Shown piece after piece: positions 51,285 to 60,258 of a stretch of DNA of 64,000 bases. The stretch is from Vagococcus allomyrinae. Its GTDB lineage: Bacteria > Bacillota > Bacilli > Lactobacillales > Vagococcaceae. The stretch is taken from positions 1 through 64,000 of the forward strand of contig NZ_JAEEGA010000021.1 of NCBI RefSeq assembly GCF_017829975.1, given 5' to 3'. Position 1 is the stretch's first letter. Each line of letters opens with the position of its first letter. The notes beneath the pieces are model-generated. The model saw only the letters and a program-made list of their open reading frames with translations. It did no database searches and was not told the DNA's origin. The translations under genes and the position numbers were made by a program.

Positions 51285-51923
51285 ATGAAATTTGGCGAGC
51301 AACTAAAACATGAACGGAATAAGTTGAACCTGACACAGGAAGCGGTGGCCATTGACTTATTTGTGTCACGACAGACTATTTCCAGTTGGGAGACGGGGCG
51401 AACCTATCCTGATATTGATAGTTTAATCGCTTTGAGCAATCTCTATCAAATTTCTCTGGACAGATTATTGAAGGAGGATAACGGTATGGTGGAAGATATT
51501 AGACGAAAGACAGAATTAAAAGAGAGTAAAGTGGTTTTAGGTGCTAGTGGGGTAGTCAATCTATTGCTTTTCCTAGTAGTCATGTTGAATCTATTAGAGG
51601 TGAAAGGGTTTAAGATCGAGCGTAATACGAGCTTGCTTATTATGTTTATCATGCTTGGTAATTTGTTTATTACGGTCTATGCTAAGAACAAATATTTACA
51701 GTATTCAATTAAGAAACCGACTAACTTCCAACAAATGGTCAAAAAAGGACTGTTGCCTGGTGCAGTTGTTTTGGGGGTCTGTCTATTGGTTATTTCAAGA
51801 GTGTCAGCGATTGTTCCTAAAGAGGAGGCCTCTCATGTTTTGGGCTTAGGAACAGGAGTGGTGGCGGGAGGCGTTCTAGCTTGGTGTATTATTAAACTGA
51901 TGGATCGCTATAACCAAAAATAA
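51285..51923 (+). CDS. XRE-family regulator with membrane domain (2 of 3)
   Basis: A 212-residue protein: helix-turn-helix (about 1-65, LTQEAVAIDLFVSRQTISSWETGRTYPDIDSL; shown in part) and four membrane helices (about 82-104, 112-128, 152-172, 183-203). The start at 51285 is chosen because AGAGGAAG lies upstream and the protein begins KFGEQLKHERNK, as in the family. The ligand and target are unknown. Confidence 0.85.
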   Translation: MKFGEQLKHERNKLNLTQEAVAIDLFVSRQTISSWETGRTYPDIDSLIALSNLYQISLDRLLKEDNGMVEDIRRKTELKESKVVLGASGVVNLLLFLVVMLNLLEVKGFKIERNTSLLIMFIMLGNLFITVYAKNKYLQYSIKKPTNFQQMVKKGLLPGAVVLGVCLLVISRVSAIVPKEEASHVLGLGTGVVAGGVLAWCIIKLMDRYNQK

Positions 51924-51927
51924 ACGT

Positions 51928-51973
51928 AAAAAAGCATTTAGCGGAGTGATAACCTCTGCTAAATGCTTTTTTT
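51928..51973. terminator. Bidirectional terminator
   Basis: A 19-bp stem (AAAAAAGCATTTAGC-GGAG with CTCT-GCTAAATGCTTTTTT, one G-U pair) between convergent genes. Confidence 0.92.
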
Positions 51974-51974
51974 G

Positions 51975-53159
51975 TTATGGGTGTTGTTCAAATGTTCCAT
52001 AAACCTTTACTTGTCGGTTGGCAACCATGGTTTCCCCTTTGGCAATCACCGTATCGATATCTAGTGTGTCAGCATCCAGCAAGCACAGATCTGCATCATA
52101 GCCAGCTGCTACCTGACCTTTGGTTGCCAACTTCAAAATAGCAGCGGGATTGCTGGTCACTGCTCGTAAAATAATTTCAAGGGGAATTTGCTGATTAAAA
52201 AAAGCATCTTTGATGCAGATCAGCAAGGCTTTTGAGCTGCCAACTCCTAGTCCGATAAATTCGTTAGCTTCATTAAAATAAGGCAAGCTGCCTTGACCGT
52301 CAGAAGACATCGTGAAGTTGTTTAGATTGATATCCTCTGCTAACAAACGTTTTAGTCCTTTAGCGAAGCTGACTTCACCATCGGTTTTCTCCCAAAATTC
52401 TGGATCATCGCTAGCGGTGAAATCGATCACGCCGCCACGTTTAGCAAAAGCCAATGAGGCTTCAAAAAGTTCTGGTGTCCGATTGGCATGAGTTGGTAAG
52501 AATTGGCTAATCGGAATTTCAGTCTCCTCAATGACTTGGTTAATCAGGGAGAGTTTGCTTTTACCGCCACCCAGATGAACGTTGATAATGCCTGCTTTAT
52601 TCGACAACATACCGCCTACCCGAGCATCTGCTACGGCTCGACTGAATTCTGCAAAGGTCGGTTGAGACGAACGGTGGTCAGAGATGGCAATCTCTCCAAT
52701 ACCGATGACTTTATCAATCACCATAAAGTCTTTAATCAAAGAATCGGTGATCGGTTCAATTGGTAACCGATAGGACCCTTCATAGAGGTAAGTAGAGATT
52801 CCTTCGACTTCCAGACCTTTCGCTTTGGCGATTAATGCCACCATATCTCGACCAATGCCATCAGTTCCCAGACAACCAACTACTGTGGTAACCCCAGCAG
52901 TGGTCAAGTTAGTTAAAGTTACTTCTGGTGTGCGATTTTGAAAGCCACCTTCACCACCACCACCTAAAAGATGGAAGTGGCAGTCAATAAAACCAGGGGT
53001 TAATAGTTTGCCTGTGCCGTTTATTTCCTCGACATCAAAAGGTAAGCTAGCTAAGGGAATATTATCAGCGATTAACTGAATTTTATCGTTGACCACTAAG
53101 ACATCTTTAATCCCAAGGTAATCAGGTGCATAAACTGTTGCTTGACGAATCACTTTCAT
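51975..53159 (-). CDS. iadA: Beta-aspartyl-peptidase (isoaspartyl dipeptidase, IadA)
   Basis: A 394-residue amidohydrolase-fold metallopeptidase that cleaves isoaspartyl dipeptides from damaged proteins. It shows DCHFHLLGGGGEGG (metal ligands), GIGEIAISDHRSS, INVHLGGGK, LPTHANR and SSDGQGSLP, which together match IadA. It is 30 bp downstream of the YfcC transporter gene, so both are in one operon: uptake of an amino acid, peptide or dicarboxylate and hydrolysis of its substrate may be linked. Confidence 0.92.
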   Translation of the reverse strand: MKVIRQATVYAPDYLGIKDVLVVNDKIQLIADNIPLASLPFDVEEINGTGKLLTPGFIDCHFHLLGGGGEGGFQNRTPEVTLTNLTTAGVTTVVGCLGTDGIGRDMVALIAKAKGLEVEGISTYLYEGSYRLPIEPITDSLIKDFMVIDKVIGIGEIAISDHRSSQPTFAEFSRAVADARVGGMLSNKAGIINVHLGGGKSKLSLINQVIEETEIPISQFLPTHANRTPELFEASLAFAKRGGVIDFTASDDPEFWEKTDGEVSFAKGLKRLLAEDINLNNFTMSSDGQGSLPYFNEANEFIGLGVGSSKALLICIKDAFFNQQIPLEIILRAVTSNPAAILKLATKGQVAAGYDADLCLLDADTLDIDTVIAKGETMVANRQVKVYGTFEQHP

Positions 53160-53189
53160 TTGAATCCCTCTTTCTATGACTTGATCTGT

Positions 53190-54926
53190 TTATTGTAACC
53201 CAATTAAAATAGCAATCACAATAAAAGCTGTTCCTAAAACAAATAAGAATCCTTGCATTTTAATTTGGAACTTCGCCCATTTTGTCCAATCGATTCGAGC
53301 CACACCGAGAACTCCGATTAAACTAGCAGAAACGGGTGTAAAGGCGTCGACAAAGCCTGCTCCTAATTGGTAGGCTAAGACGGCTACTTGTCGTGATACG
53401 CCTAAAATATCGGCTAGTGGAGCCATGATTGGCATCGTTAAAGCAGCTTGACCAGAGTTAGACGTAACGACTAAGTTAAAGAGACTCTGGAAGATGTACA
53501 TGAACCAAGCCCCGATGACACTTGGAACACCTGTTAAGAGATTACCAATGCTGTAAAGAATGGTGTTAAGTGCGGAAGCCACGTTAGCATCTGCACCTCC
53601 TAAAACAAGTAGAATGCCTTTCGCCATTCCGACCACAATCGCTGTGCCAGCTAAATCAGCCACTCCTGTTTGGAATGAACTGGCAATGTCATTAATGCCC
53701 ATATCGTTCAACTTAAAAACAACGGCAATAATCCCTGCCACTAAGCCCATGACGAAGAATTGAGAGGCAATCTCAGGAATGTAATAGCCTTTTGAGGTAA
53801 CACCCCAAATAATCCAAATCAGAACGGCTAACATTTCTAACAGGATCAATTTGTGACCTAAAGTAAATGGTTTTTGTTCTTCAGTTGTTGTGGCAATTCG
53901 ATCGCGGAAGTACTGATCAGATTCGTGAGTTGTTGACAATACTGGTTTTTTGCGAATGCGCTCGGCATACACCATCATATAACCAGCTGACAGAGTCGTA
54001 ATGACTACCCACATTGTCAACCGGAAAGTGGCACCAGATAAGACGGGGACGCCGGCAATTCCTTGAGCGACCGCGACACTAAAGGGACTCATCCAAGACG
54101 CCGCATTTCCAATTTGAGAAGCCACATAAGTGACGGTTATAGCCACTATCGAGTCATAGCCAAGAGCAATCACGAAAGGCACCATGATCATAGCGAAAGG
54201 GATCACTTCTTCTGCCATACCGAAGGTTGCCCCACCTAATGAAAACATAAAGAAAATGACCGGCAATGCTAAACGCTCTAGTCCACGGGTCTTGCTAATA
54301 AAGGCGTATATCCCTGCATCGATTGCGCCTGTTGCCATGATAATCCCAAAGGAACCACCAACGACCAAAATCAAGGCAACGATTCCGACAGCAGAGCCAT
54401 ACTTATCTCCAGAGGTTAGCCCTTCAAAAATATAATTGAGAAAACCAAAACCGCCAAAATCATCTGTTCCCCAGAGATTCGCCGTTTTATGCAATTTTTT
54501 GTCAGTGTGATAAATTTTTTCACCGTATAAATTGTATAAAGTGTCATCGGTCAAAGATAATTCATCTAGGGCTTCTTGAGAGAGCGTTTGCTCTCCAGCT
54601 GCTAAAGTTGCCTCTAGTGCCTCCTGATCGACGTTGAGTTCAGCTAAGGCTGATGTATCAGTGACTAGTTCTTCTAACTGATCAAAGACAAATTCCTTAT
54701 TCATGGCATAGCTGTAGCGAAACGACTCCTTATCAAGGACTGTTCGGGTAGTTGTTTGCCCATCTGCCCCTTCAATTTCAATTTCATTGACACTAAATTT
54801 TCCTGCGGGGATTAAAAAAGTTAGCAACCAACAAGCAATCACAACACCAAAAATAATCGCATAAGTATGTGGCGTTTTAATTTTAGTTAAATCCCGTTTA
54901 GGTGTTGTATTAGACTTTTTAGACAT
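53190..54926 (-). CDS. YfcC family (DcuC-like) membrane transporter
   Basis: A 578-residue polytopic protein with about 12 helices. It shows GGATFGMAEEVIPFAMIMVPF and SQIGNAASWMSPFSVAVAQG (shown in parts), typical of YfcC. An unusually long outer loop (about 50-165) lies between helices 1 and 2. It carries an acidic, Leu/Ala-rich segment (ALAELNVDQEALEATLAAGE). The substrate is unknown, perhaps a dicarboxylate or amino acid, and the pairing with IadA supports a peptide-derived solute. Confidence 0.9.
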   Translation of the reverse strand: MSKKSNTTPKRDLTKIKTPHTYAIIFGVVIACWLLTFLIPAGKFSVNEIEIEGADGQTTTRTVLDKESFRYSYAMNKEFVFDQLEELVTDTSALAELNVDQEALEATLAAGEQTLSQEALDELSLTDDTLYNLYGEKIYHTDKKLHKTANLWGTDDFGGFGFLNYIFEGLTSGDKYGSAVGIVALILVVGGSFGIIMATGAIDAGIYAFISKTRGLERLALPVIFFMFSLGGATFGMAEEVIPFAMIMVPFVIALGYDSIVAITVTYVASQIGNAASWMSPFSVAVAQGIAGVPVLSGATFRLTMWVVITTLSAGYMMVYAERIRKKPVLSTTHESDQYFRDRIATTTEEQKPFTLGHKLILLEMLAVLIWIIWGVTSKGYYIPEIASQFFVMGLVAGIIAVVFKLNDMGINDIASSFQTGVADLAGTAIVVGMAKGILLVLGGADANVASALNTILYSIGNLLTGVPSVIGAWFMYIFQSLFNLVVTSNSGQAALTMPIMAPLADILGVSRQVAVLAYQLGAGFVDAFTPVSASLIGVLGVARIDWTKWAKFQIKMQGFLFVLGTAFIVIAILIGLQ

Positions 54927-55227
54927 TAAGTATCCTCCTCCTGGTGATTAATCTAAGCTTATCAAGCTCAAATGTATAAAAATACAAAGTCAAGTCAAAG
55001 TATATCACAAAAAGAAGGATTCGTAAGGGGGAAAATGTCTATTAAGATAGTGCAGAGGCCCTTCGAAAAAAGGAGCTCATTTTATGTTGCCTTCTAATAA
55101 AAAAATTAACAAAGGACTTGCCCTCCACTGCACAGGAGGGGGGATAATGACAATAGAATAACTAAACGATTGTTGGCTAGTCTGGTTTTAAGAAATTGGT
55201 CAAACAAGTCGTTGGAGGGAGTAATGG
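54927..55227. other. Intergenic region with a possible SD-masking leader
   Basis: 301 bp before an unknown gene. CCCTCC at 55121-55126 can pair with GGAGGG at 55135-55140, or with GGAGGG of the ribosome binding site at 55214-55219. This gives two mutually exclusive pairings and could be a translational switch. No known riboswitch core is recognised, and the promoter is unclear. Confidence 0.35.
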
Positions 55228-56109
55228 ATGGATTCAGCTTTAATATTACGATTGGCAATGGAAAAGGGAGAATCATTATCGGAAACAGAGATTGACGGTT
55301 TACTCAACCAATCTCTGTTAGTGGTTAAGTTAACCCGTGATAATAGTTCAGAACGATTAGCTAATATTTTTAAATTGGTAGGGCTAAGTGAAATTTCAGG
55401 AAGTCAGCGTCTAAGGGGCACTCAACAAATCGTTAAGTTTATTAATCAAGAAGTGGCCACATCAGAAGGGTTTGCTTATACAGGCGATCTAGGGGGAATC
55501 GTGCCCTGTTATAACGCCATGTTATTAGAATCCTATGTTCGTTTGGGAATGGCCCAAAGTCCAGAAGTTGTTCGGGGGTTAAACTGGATAAAAAAGTATC
55601 AACTTTTTGAACGGAATCAGACATCAAGTTGGCAAGGAAAAGGGATTTGTCTGCACGGTGGTTGCTTAAAAGCCACGCCTTGTTATATTGGTGTCGGCAA
55701 GACTCTCCGGGCCTTGTTAACCTATCAGGAGTACACAGCTAATAGAGATGGCGAGGTTGCCAACCTAATTGCGAAAGGTCTCAACTATATGTTGGATCAT
55801 CAGTTATTTTTAAGACGGTCCACTAATCAACCGATTAGTCCCCATATAACGGATATGATGTTCCCACAAAGTTATTGTTTATCATTAATGGACTTGGTCT
55901 ATATCGTGGGGAAGAGCAACAGTCAAAAGGAGCCACGTGCTCAGGCTCTTATGACGTTACTAGCTAAAAAAGATCTAGGTAATCGTCAATGGAAAATCGA
56001 TTATATTTATCGTTACAAGGGGTATTTAGCATTTGATAATAGACGTGGACCTTCGCCTTGGGTGTCAGAGCTGTCTAATATATGGTTGGGTGTGGGAGCT
56101 AGCAAATAA
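55228..56109 (+). CDS. Unknown protein, prenyltransferase/terpene-cyclase-like helical barrel
   Basis: A 293-residue protein with repeated alpha-hairpins like an alpha/alpha toroid and no signal peptide or membrane helix. Family-like features are TGDLGGIVPCYNAMLLESYVRLG (shown in parts: GIVPCYNAMLL) and KGICLHGGCLKATPCYIGVGKTL (shown in parts: GICLHGGC, ATPCYIGVGK), with Cys94, Cys141, Cys146 and Cys152. The pattern resembles proteins annotated as squalene/prenyltransferase-like of unknown role. The gene stands alone before a divergent RpiR regulator. GGAGGGAG precedes the ATG. Confidence 0.65.
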   Translation: MDSALILRLAMEKGESLSETEIDGLLNQSLLVVKLTRDNSSERLANIFKLVGLSEISGSQRLRGTQQIVKFINQEVATSEGFAYTGDLGGIVPCYNAMLLESYVRLGMAQSPEVVRGLNWIKKYQLFERNQTSSWQGKGICLHGGCLKATPCYIGVGKTLRALLTYQEYTANRDGEVANLIAKGLNYMLDHQLFLRRSTNQPISPHITDMMFPQSYCLSLMDLVYIVGKSNSQKEPRAQALMTLLAKKDLGNRQWKIDYIYRYKGYLAFDNRRGPSPWVSELSNIWLGVGASK

Positions 56110-56183
56110 AATCTTTTGCGATAGTTAACCAATGTTTCCCTTTTTGAGTGAGGCTATCACATAACAGATATGAAAAAAGAGAG

Positions 56184-56972
56184 TCAGGGCTTAAGTTTCT
56201 GGCTTTTTTCCTGTTGATAAAAAGGGTAATAGTCGATGTAAGCGCGGAAAATAGCATCGACAACAATATTTAATGTGATAAAAAAATTGTATTCTTTTTT
56301 ATCGTCACCGTCAAAATACAAAGGGGTTACATGATAATAAAAGCTGTAAGTAGCCATTTGAGACAACGTGTTTTTGACGAGAGGCGTAATGGAAATAAAG
56401 GGAATATTTCGCAGTTTTAACACTGCGATATTCTGTTCCAAGTCTCCATTCGTGCCACTGTATGAGATCAAGATAATCAAATCATCCTCAGTAAAAGAGT
56501 CCATCATCCAGTTAAATTCTGTAATCGAAGGGATGGTTATCATATAAGTGCCTGTAGACATAAAATTTCTTGCTAAACTGTTAATGGCATTTTTCTCTCC
56601 CCAATCTGTTCCGTAACCAAATATTCGTTTAGCCGAGTGAATCCCTTTAAGAGCAGGCGTTAAATCGGTTTGTGAAATTAGTTTAATGGTTTCATCAATG
56701 TCTTGATGTAGCAAATTAAGGTTACTTTCATAAACAGTGTGAGATTCTTTTTGTTCGTGGCGTAAATAGTATTTAAATTCAGAAAAACCAGCAAAGGCTA
56801 ATTTTTGAGTGAGTCGAATGAGGCTTGATTTAGAAGAATGACAGTTGGTCGCAATTTCTTCCACACTCATATGAATGACGTTTTCAGTATTTGCCATAAT
56901 ATATTTTAAAGCGCTTAAATCGTTGTCATTCAGTGCTGAATAATATTGATTAATGCGTAATTCGATAGACAT
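56184..56972 (-). CDS. MurR/RpiR family transcriptional regulator
   Basis: A 262-residue regulator with an N-terminal helix-turn-helix (1-77, CHSSKSSLIRLTQKLAFAGFSEFKYYLR; shown in part) and a C-terminal SIS domain (about 105-240) that binds phosphosugars. It is divergent from the GH4-PTS operon and is its likely regulator. ATG 56972 is chosen over 56999 because AAAAGGAGGAG lies 5 bp upstream. Confidence 0.93.
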   Translation of the reverse strand: MSIELRINQYYSALNDNDLSALKYIMANTENVIHMSVEEIATNCHSSKSSLIRLTQKLAFAGFSEFKYYLRHEQKESHTVYESNLNLLHQDIDETIKLISQTDLTPALKGIHSAKRIFGYGTDWGEKNAINSLARNFMSTGTYMITIPSITEFNWMMDSFTEDDLIILISYSGTNGDLEQNIAVLKLRNIPFISITPLVKNTLSQMATYSFYYHVTPLYFDGDDKKEYNFFITLNIVVDAIFRAYIDYYPFYQQEKSQKLKP

Positions 56973-57081
56973 GATAACTCCTCCTTTTAATAGCATCATA
57001 TAATAATAGTCGATGGTCTAAAGTCCAAAAACTGGACGTGAGTTTTATTTTTTAGCACAGGACCAACTTAGTTTGAAAGCA

Positions 57082-57119
57082 TTGTAGGTCAAAAAGTAAC
57101 TGACTATACTATAAGTATA
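57082..57119 (+). promoter_or_regulatory. Promoter and palindrome before the alpha-glucoside operon
   Basis: TTGTAG (57082-57087), a 17-bp spacer and TATACT (57105-57110). The palindrome TATACT-ATA-AGTATA (57105-57119) overlaps the -10 box and is a candidate RpiR operator. A weak catabolite-response-like TGAAAGCATTG lies just upstream. Confidence 0.6.
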
Positions 57120-57137
57120 CTAAATGGATGGAAGGTT

Positions 57138-58475
57138 GTGAAAGTCTTGAGTGAGGAAAACTTGATTATAACCATTGTAGGTGGTGGCAGTACTTATACA
57201 CCGGGCATTATTCAGGCTATTTTAAAAAGTAAAAAAGTGTTCCCCGTAAAGGAGATTCGTTTATATGACAATGATCAGGAGCGTAATCATGACATGTTCT
57301 TGATTATTCAATTATTATTAACAACGAATCAGATGCAGGCAGTGACGTTGGTTGAAACGGTCGATCCTGAGATAGCGTTTAAAGGAGCTGATTTTATCTT
57401 CTCGCAAATTCGTGTGGGTGGTTTAGCCATGCGCGAACAGGATGAAAAAATCCCACTGAAATACGGGTTAGTTGGTCAAGAAACCTGTGGGGTAGGGGGA
57501 TTTGCTTATGGCTTGCGCTCATTGGGAGGGTTGTTAACCATTGTTGAAGACATCCAACAGCATGCGCCAAATGCTTGGATTTTAAATTATACAAATCCAG
57601 AATCGATTATCTCAGAGGGAATCCGTAGAGCATTTCCCAATATTAACATGTTGAACGCCTGTGACATGACAATTTCGATTGAGGAGACGATTGCGCTTAA
57701 TTATGGGTATGATCGGAAAAACTGGATTAGTACGTACTATGGGTTAAATCATTTTGGCTGGTATCGTTCGATTTACGACAACTCCTTAGGACGAGATGTG
57801 ATGCCCGAGATCATTAAAAAAATTCAAACGACTTATTTGCGCGTCGCAGATTTTAACAAAGGTGATGAGGCTTGGCAAGCGGCGTTTGAGATGATGTCAG
57901 TCATGGTGCGAAATTTCCCAGACTATTTACCAAATAATTATTTGGAGTACTATTTGTATCCAGATATGATTGTAGAAGAGGCTGATGTCAATTATACACG
58001 AGCTAACATGGTGATGGAAGGACGTGAAAAAAAGACAAAACGGATGGCAGCAGCCATTAAAGCCGGAGAAACAAGGAATGTGCTGGATTTTAATTTTGGT
58101 GAACATGGCCAGTATATAGTTGATATGGCTGTATCAATTTTAAAAGATCAGCGGCGACGTTTTATGTTATTGTTACCTAATCGTGGGTCCATTCCTAATC
58201 TCAGATCAGATGCAGTAGTGGAAATACCAGCATATGTGGGGGCTACTGGTCCAGAAGCTATTTCTTTAGAACCGATCAATGATTTTCATAAAGGGCTGAT
58301 GGAAGCGCAAGTGGCGGCTGAAAAATTATTGGTAGACGCTTTTTTTGAAGGGTCTTATCAAAAGGCGTTACAGGCTTTTACTTTAAATCAGACAGTGCCT
58401 TCTGCTCGAATTGCGAAGCAAGTATTAGACGAGATGATGATAGCCAATGGCGATTACTGGCCGAAATTGCGATAA
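57138..58475 (+). CDS. 6-phospho-alpha-glucosidase, glycoside hydrolase family 4
   Basis: A 445-residue GH4 enzyme that uses NAD and Mn to cleave 6-phospho-alpha-glucosides such as maltose-6-phosphate. It shows the NAD-binding VGGGSTYTPGII, the catalytic region NYTNPESII, and NACDMTIS with Cys175, which distinguishes alpha- from beta-specific members in this family. The start is GTG 57138, after GGATGG (57126-57131); TTG 57147 is an alternative. The PTS permease gene follows in the same operon. Confidence 0.92.
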   Translation: MKVLSEENLIITIVGGGSTYTPGIIQAILKSKKVFPVKEIRLYDNDQERNHDMFLIIQLLLTTNQMQAVTLVETVDPEIAFKGADFIFSQIRVGGLAMREQDEKIPLKYGLVGQETCGVGGFAYGLRSLGGLLTIVEDIQQHAPNAWILNYTNPESIISEGIRRAFPNINMLNACDMTISIEETIALNYGYDRKNWISTYYGLNHFGWYRSIYDNSLGRDVMPEIIKKIQTTYLRVADFNKGDEAWQAAFEMMSVMVRNFPDYLPNNYLEYYLYPDMIVEEADVNYTRANMVMEGREKKTKRMAAAIKAGETRNVLDFNFGEHGQYIVDMAVSILKDQRRRFMLLLPNRGSIPNLRSDAVVEIPAYVGATGPEAISLEPINDFHKGLMEAQVAAEKLLVDAFFEGSYQKALQAFTLNQTVPSARIAKQVLDEMMIANGDYWPKLR

Positions 58476-58503
58476 AGAAAAATAGAAAAAGGAGGTTTTT
58501 ATT

Positions 58504-60099
58504 ATGATGGCGAAATTACAACGGTTTGGTGGGGCGATGTTTGCCCCAGTTTTATTATTTATTTTTCCAGGGATAGTGGTTGCCTTAGCAACGGTGTTTA
58601 CTAATCCAGATATTGTCGGTAGCATTGCCAAGGAAGGGACGATGTGGTCCAATATCTGGGCAGTCATTGAAACCGGTGGTTGGACCGTATTTAATCATAT
58701 GGAAGTATTGTTTGTGATTGGCTTACCACTTGGATTAGCTAAGCATGCCCGAGGCCGTGCAGCAATGGAATCATTTGTTATTTATTTGACATTTAACTAT
58801 TTTATTTCAGCCGTTTTGGCTATTTTTGGCAGTAACTTTGGGGTTGATTTTAATCAAGAAGCTGGTGGTCAAAGCGGTATGAAGCTGATTGCTGGAATAA
58901 AAACCTTGGATACCGGTGTTTTGGGGGCAATTTTGGTTTCAGCTTTAGCCATTTGGTTGCACAACCGGTATTTTGATAAATCGTTGCCGGAATTTCTTGG
59001 TATTTTTCAAGGTTCAGCCATGGTAGTCATGATCGGCTTTTTCGTGATGTTGCCAGTAGCTTTTGCTACATCGGTTGTATGGCCAATTGTCCAACAAGGC
59101 ATTATGTCATTGCAAACGCTGATGGTTAAATCGGGAAATTTTGGTGTTTTTTCTTATATCTTTTTAGAAAAGGCATTGTTGCCAACTGGGTTGCATCATT
59201 TTATTTACACGCCATTCCAGTATGGGCCAGCAGTAGTTGAAGGCGGAACAACTTTGTATTGGATTGAGCACATGCAAGAATTTGCTCGTTCCAGTGCGTC
59301 GCTTAAATCGCTTTTTCCTGAAGGCGGTTTCGCCATGCAAGGGATTTCTAATTTGTTTGGTATTCCAGGTATCGCCATGGCTTTTTATGCCACATCTAAA
59401 CCAGAAAATCGCAAAAAAGTTTTAGCGCTGCTGATTCCAGGTGTGCTAACGGCTGTTTTTGCGGGAATAACTGAGCCATTTGATTATACTTTTCTCTTTA
59501 TTGCCCCAGCCCTCTTTTTCGTTCATGCTTTTTTAGCCGCAACGATGGCAACAACCATGTATATTTTTGGGGTTGTTGGAGATATGCAAGGAGGCTTAAT
59601 AGAGATGATTGCTAAAAATTGGTTTCCTATGGGAGCCAATCATTGGCAAACCTATTTGATTCAGGTGGTCATAGGATTGTTTTTTACTGGTATTTATTTT
59701 GTTGTTTTCCGCTATTTAATTCTGAAATTTGATTTTAAAACACCTGGCCGTGAATTAGCAACGGAAGACGTTGGCTTGTATACGAAAGCTGACTTTAAGG
59801 CGAAAAAACAAAGACAACAATCATCAAATGATTTATCCAATCGAGGCAAAGCCATCAATTTTTTAGAAGGGTTGGGAGGCTATCAAAATATTGAAGCGGT
59901 CACCAACTGTGCGTCTAGGTTGAGAGTGACGGTGAGGGATGATAGCCTAGTAGCATCAGATGAACAATTTAAAAATTTTGGCGCTCATGGTGTCGTAAGA
60001 AACGGCTTAGCCATTCAGGTAATTGTCGGCTTATCGGTTGAACAAATTAGAGAAGAGTTTGATAAAGCATTGAAAGAAGCCTTAGAATTAGATTGCTAA
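58504..60099 (+). CDS. Alpha-glucoside-specific PTS EIICB component
   Basis: A 531-residue phosphotransferase permease: a membrane EIIC domain (about 1-420; GLPLGLAKHARGRAA, LPTGLHHFIYTPFQYGP, AGITEPFDYTFLF), and a C-terminal EIIB domain (about 450-531; TNCASRLRVTV with the phosphorylated Cys). Import and phosphorylation of maltose-like sugars feed the GH4 enzyme encoded upstream. No EIIA domain is attached; a general glucose-type EIIA must serve. AAAAAGGAGG lies before ATGATG. Confidence 0.93.
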   Translation: MMAKLQRFGGAMFAPVLLFIFPGIVVALATVFTNPDIVGSIAKEGTMWSNIWAVIETGGWTVFNHMEVLFVIGLPLGLAKHARGRAAMESFVIYLTFNYFISAVLAIFGSNFGVDFNQEAGGQSGMKLIAGIKTLDTGVLGAILVSALAIWLHNRYFDKSLPEFLGIFQGSAMVVMIGFFVMLPVAFATSVVWPIVQQGIMSLQTLMVKSGNFGVFSYIFLEKALLPTGLHHFIYTPFQYGPAVVEGGTTLYWIEHMQEFARSSASLKSLFPEGGFAMQGISNLFGIPGIAMAFYATSKPENRKKVLALLIPGVLTAVFAGITEPFDYTFLFIAPALFFVHAFLAATMATTMYIFGVVGDMQGGLIEMIAKNWFPMGANHWQTYLIQVVIGLFFTGIYFVVFRYLILKFDFKTPGRELATEDVGLYTKADFKAKKQRQQSSNDLSNRGKAINFLEGLGGYQNIEAVTNCASRLRVTVRDDSLVASDEQFKNFGAHGVVRNGLAIQVIVGLSVEQIREEFDKALKEALELDC

Positions 60100-60118
60100 T
60101 CTGTTACGAATTATTAAA

Positions 60119-60163
60119 ACACAACAGCTGACTCCCTTATGAGATAAGCTGTTGTGTCTTTTT
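60119..60163 (+). terminator. Terminator of the GH4-PTS operon
   Basis: ACACAACAGCT/AGCTGTTGTGT (11-bp stem), then CTTTTT. Two further hairpins follow at 60164-60189 and 60205-60235 without T-runs, so their role is unclear. Confidence 0.86.
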
Positions 60164-60258
60164 ATTGAAGAAGACGTCTCCTCTTCAATAAGTATGATGA
60201 GTCAGCCCTTGATTTTCCCCATTGAATTCAAGGGCATTGCCTCCATTAGTGATGCTTT

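Noticed and set aside
57074-57087. A catabolite-response element before the GH4 gene
   Set aside because: TGAAAGCATTGTAG misses the central CG and both final bases of the consensus, so it is only weak.
60164-60235. Two hairpins as terminators of the first sortase-like gene
   Set aside because: Neither is followed by a T-run on the minus strand.
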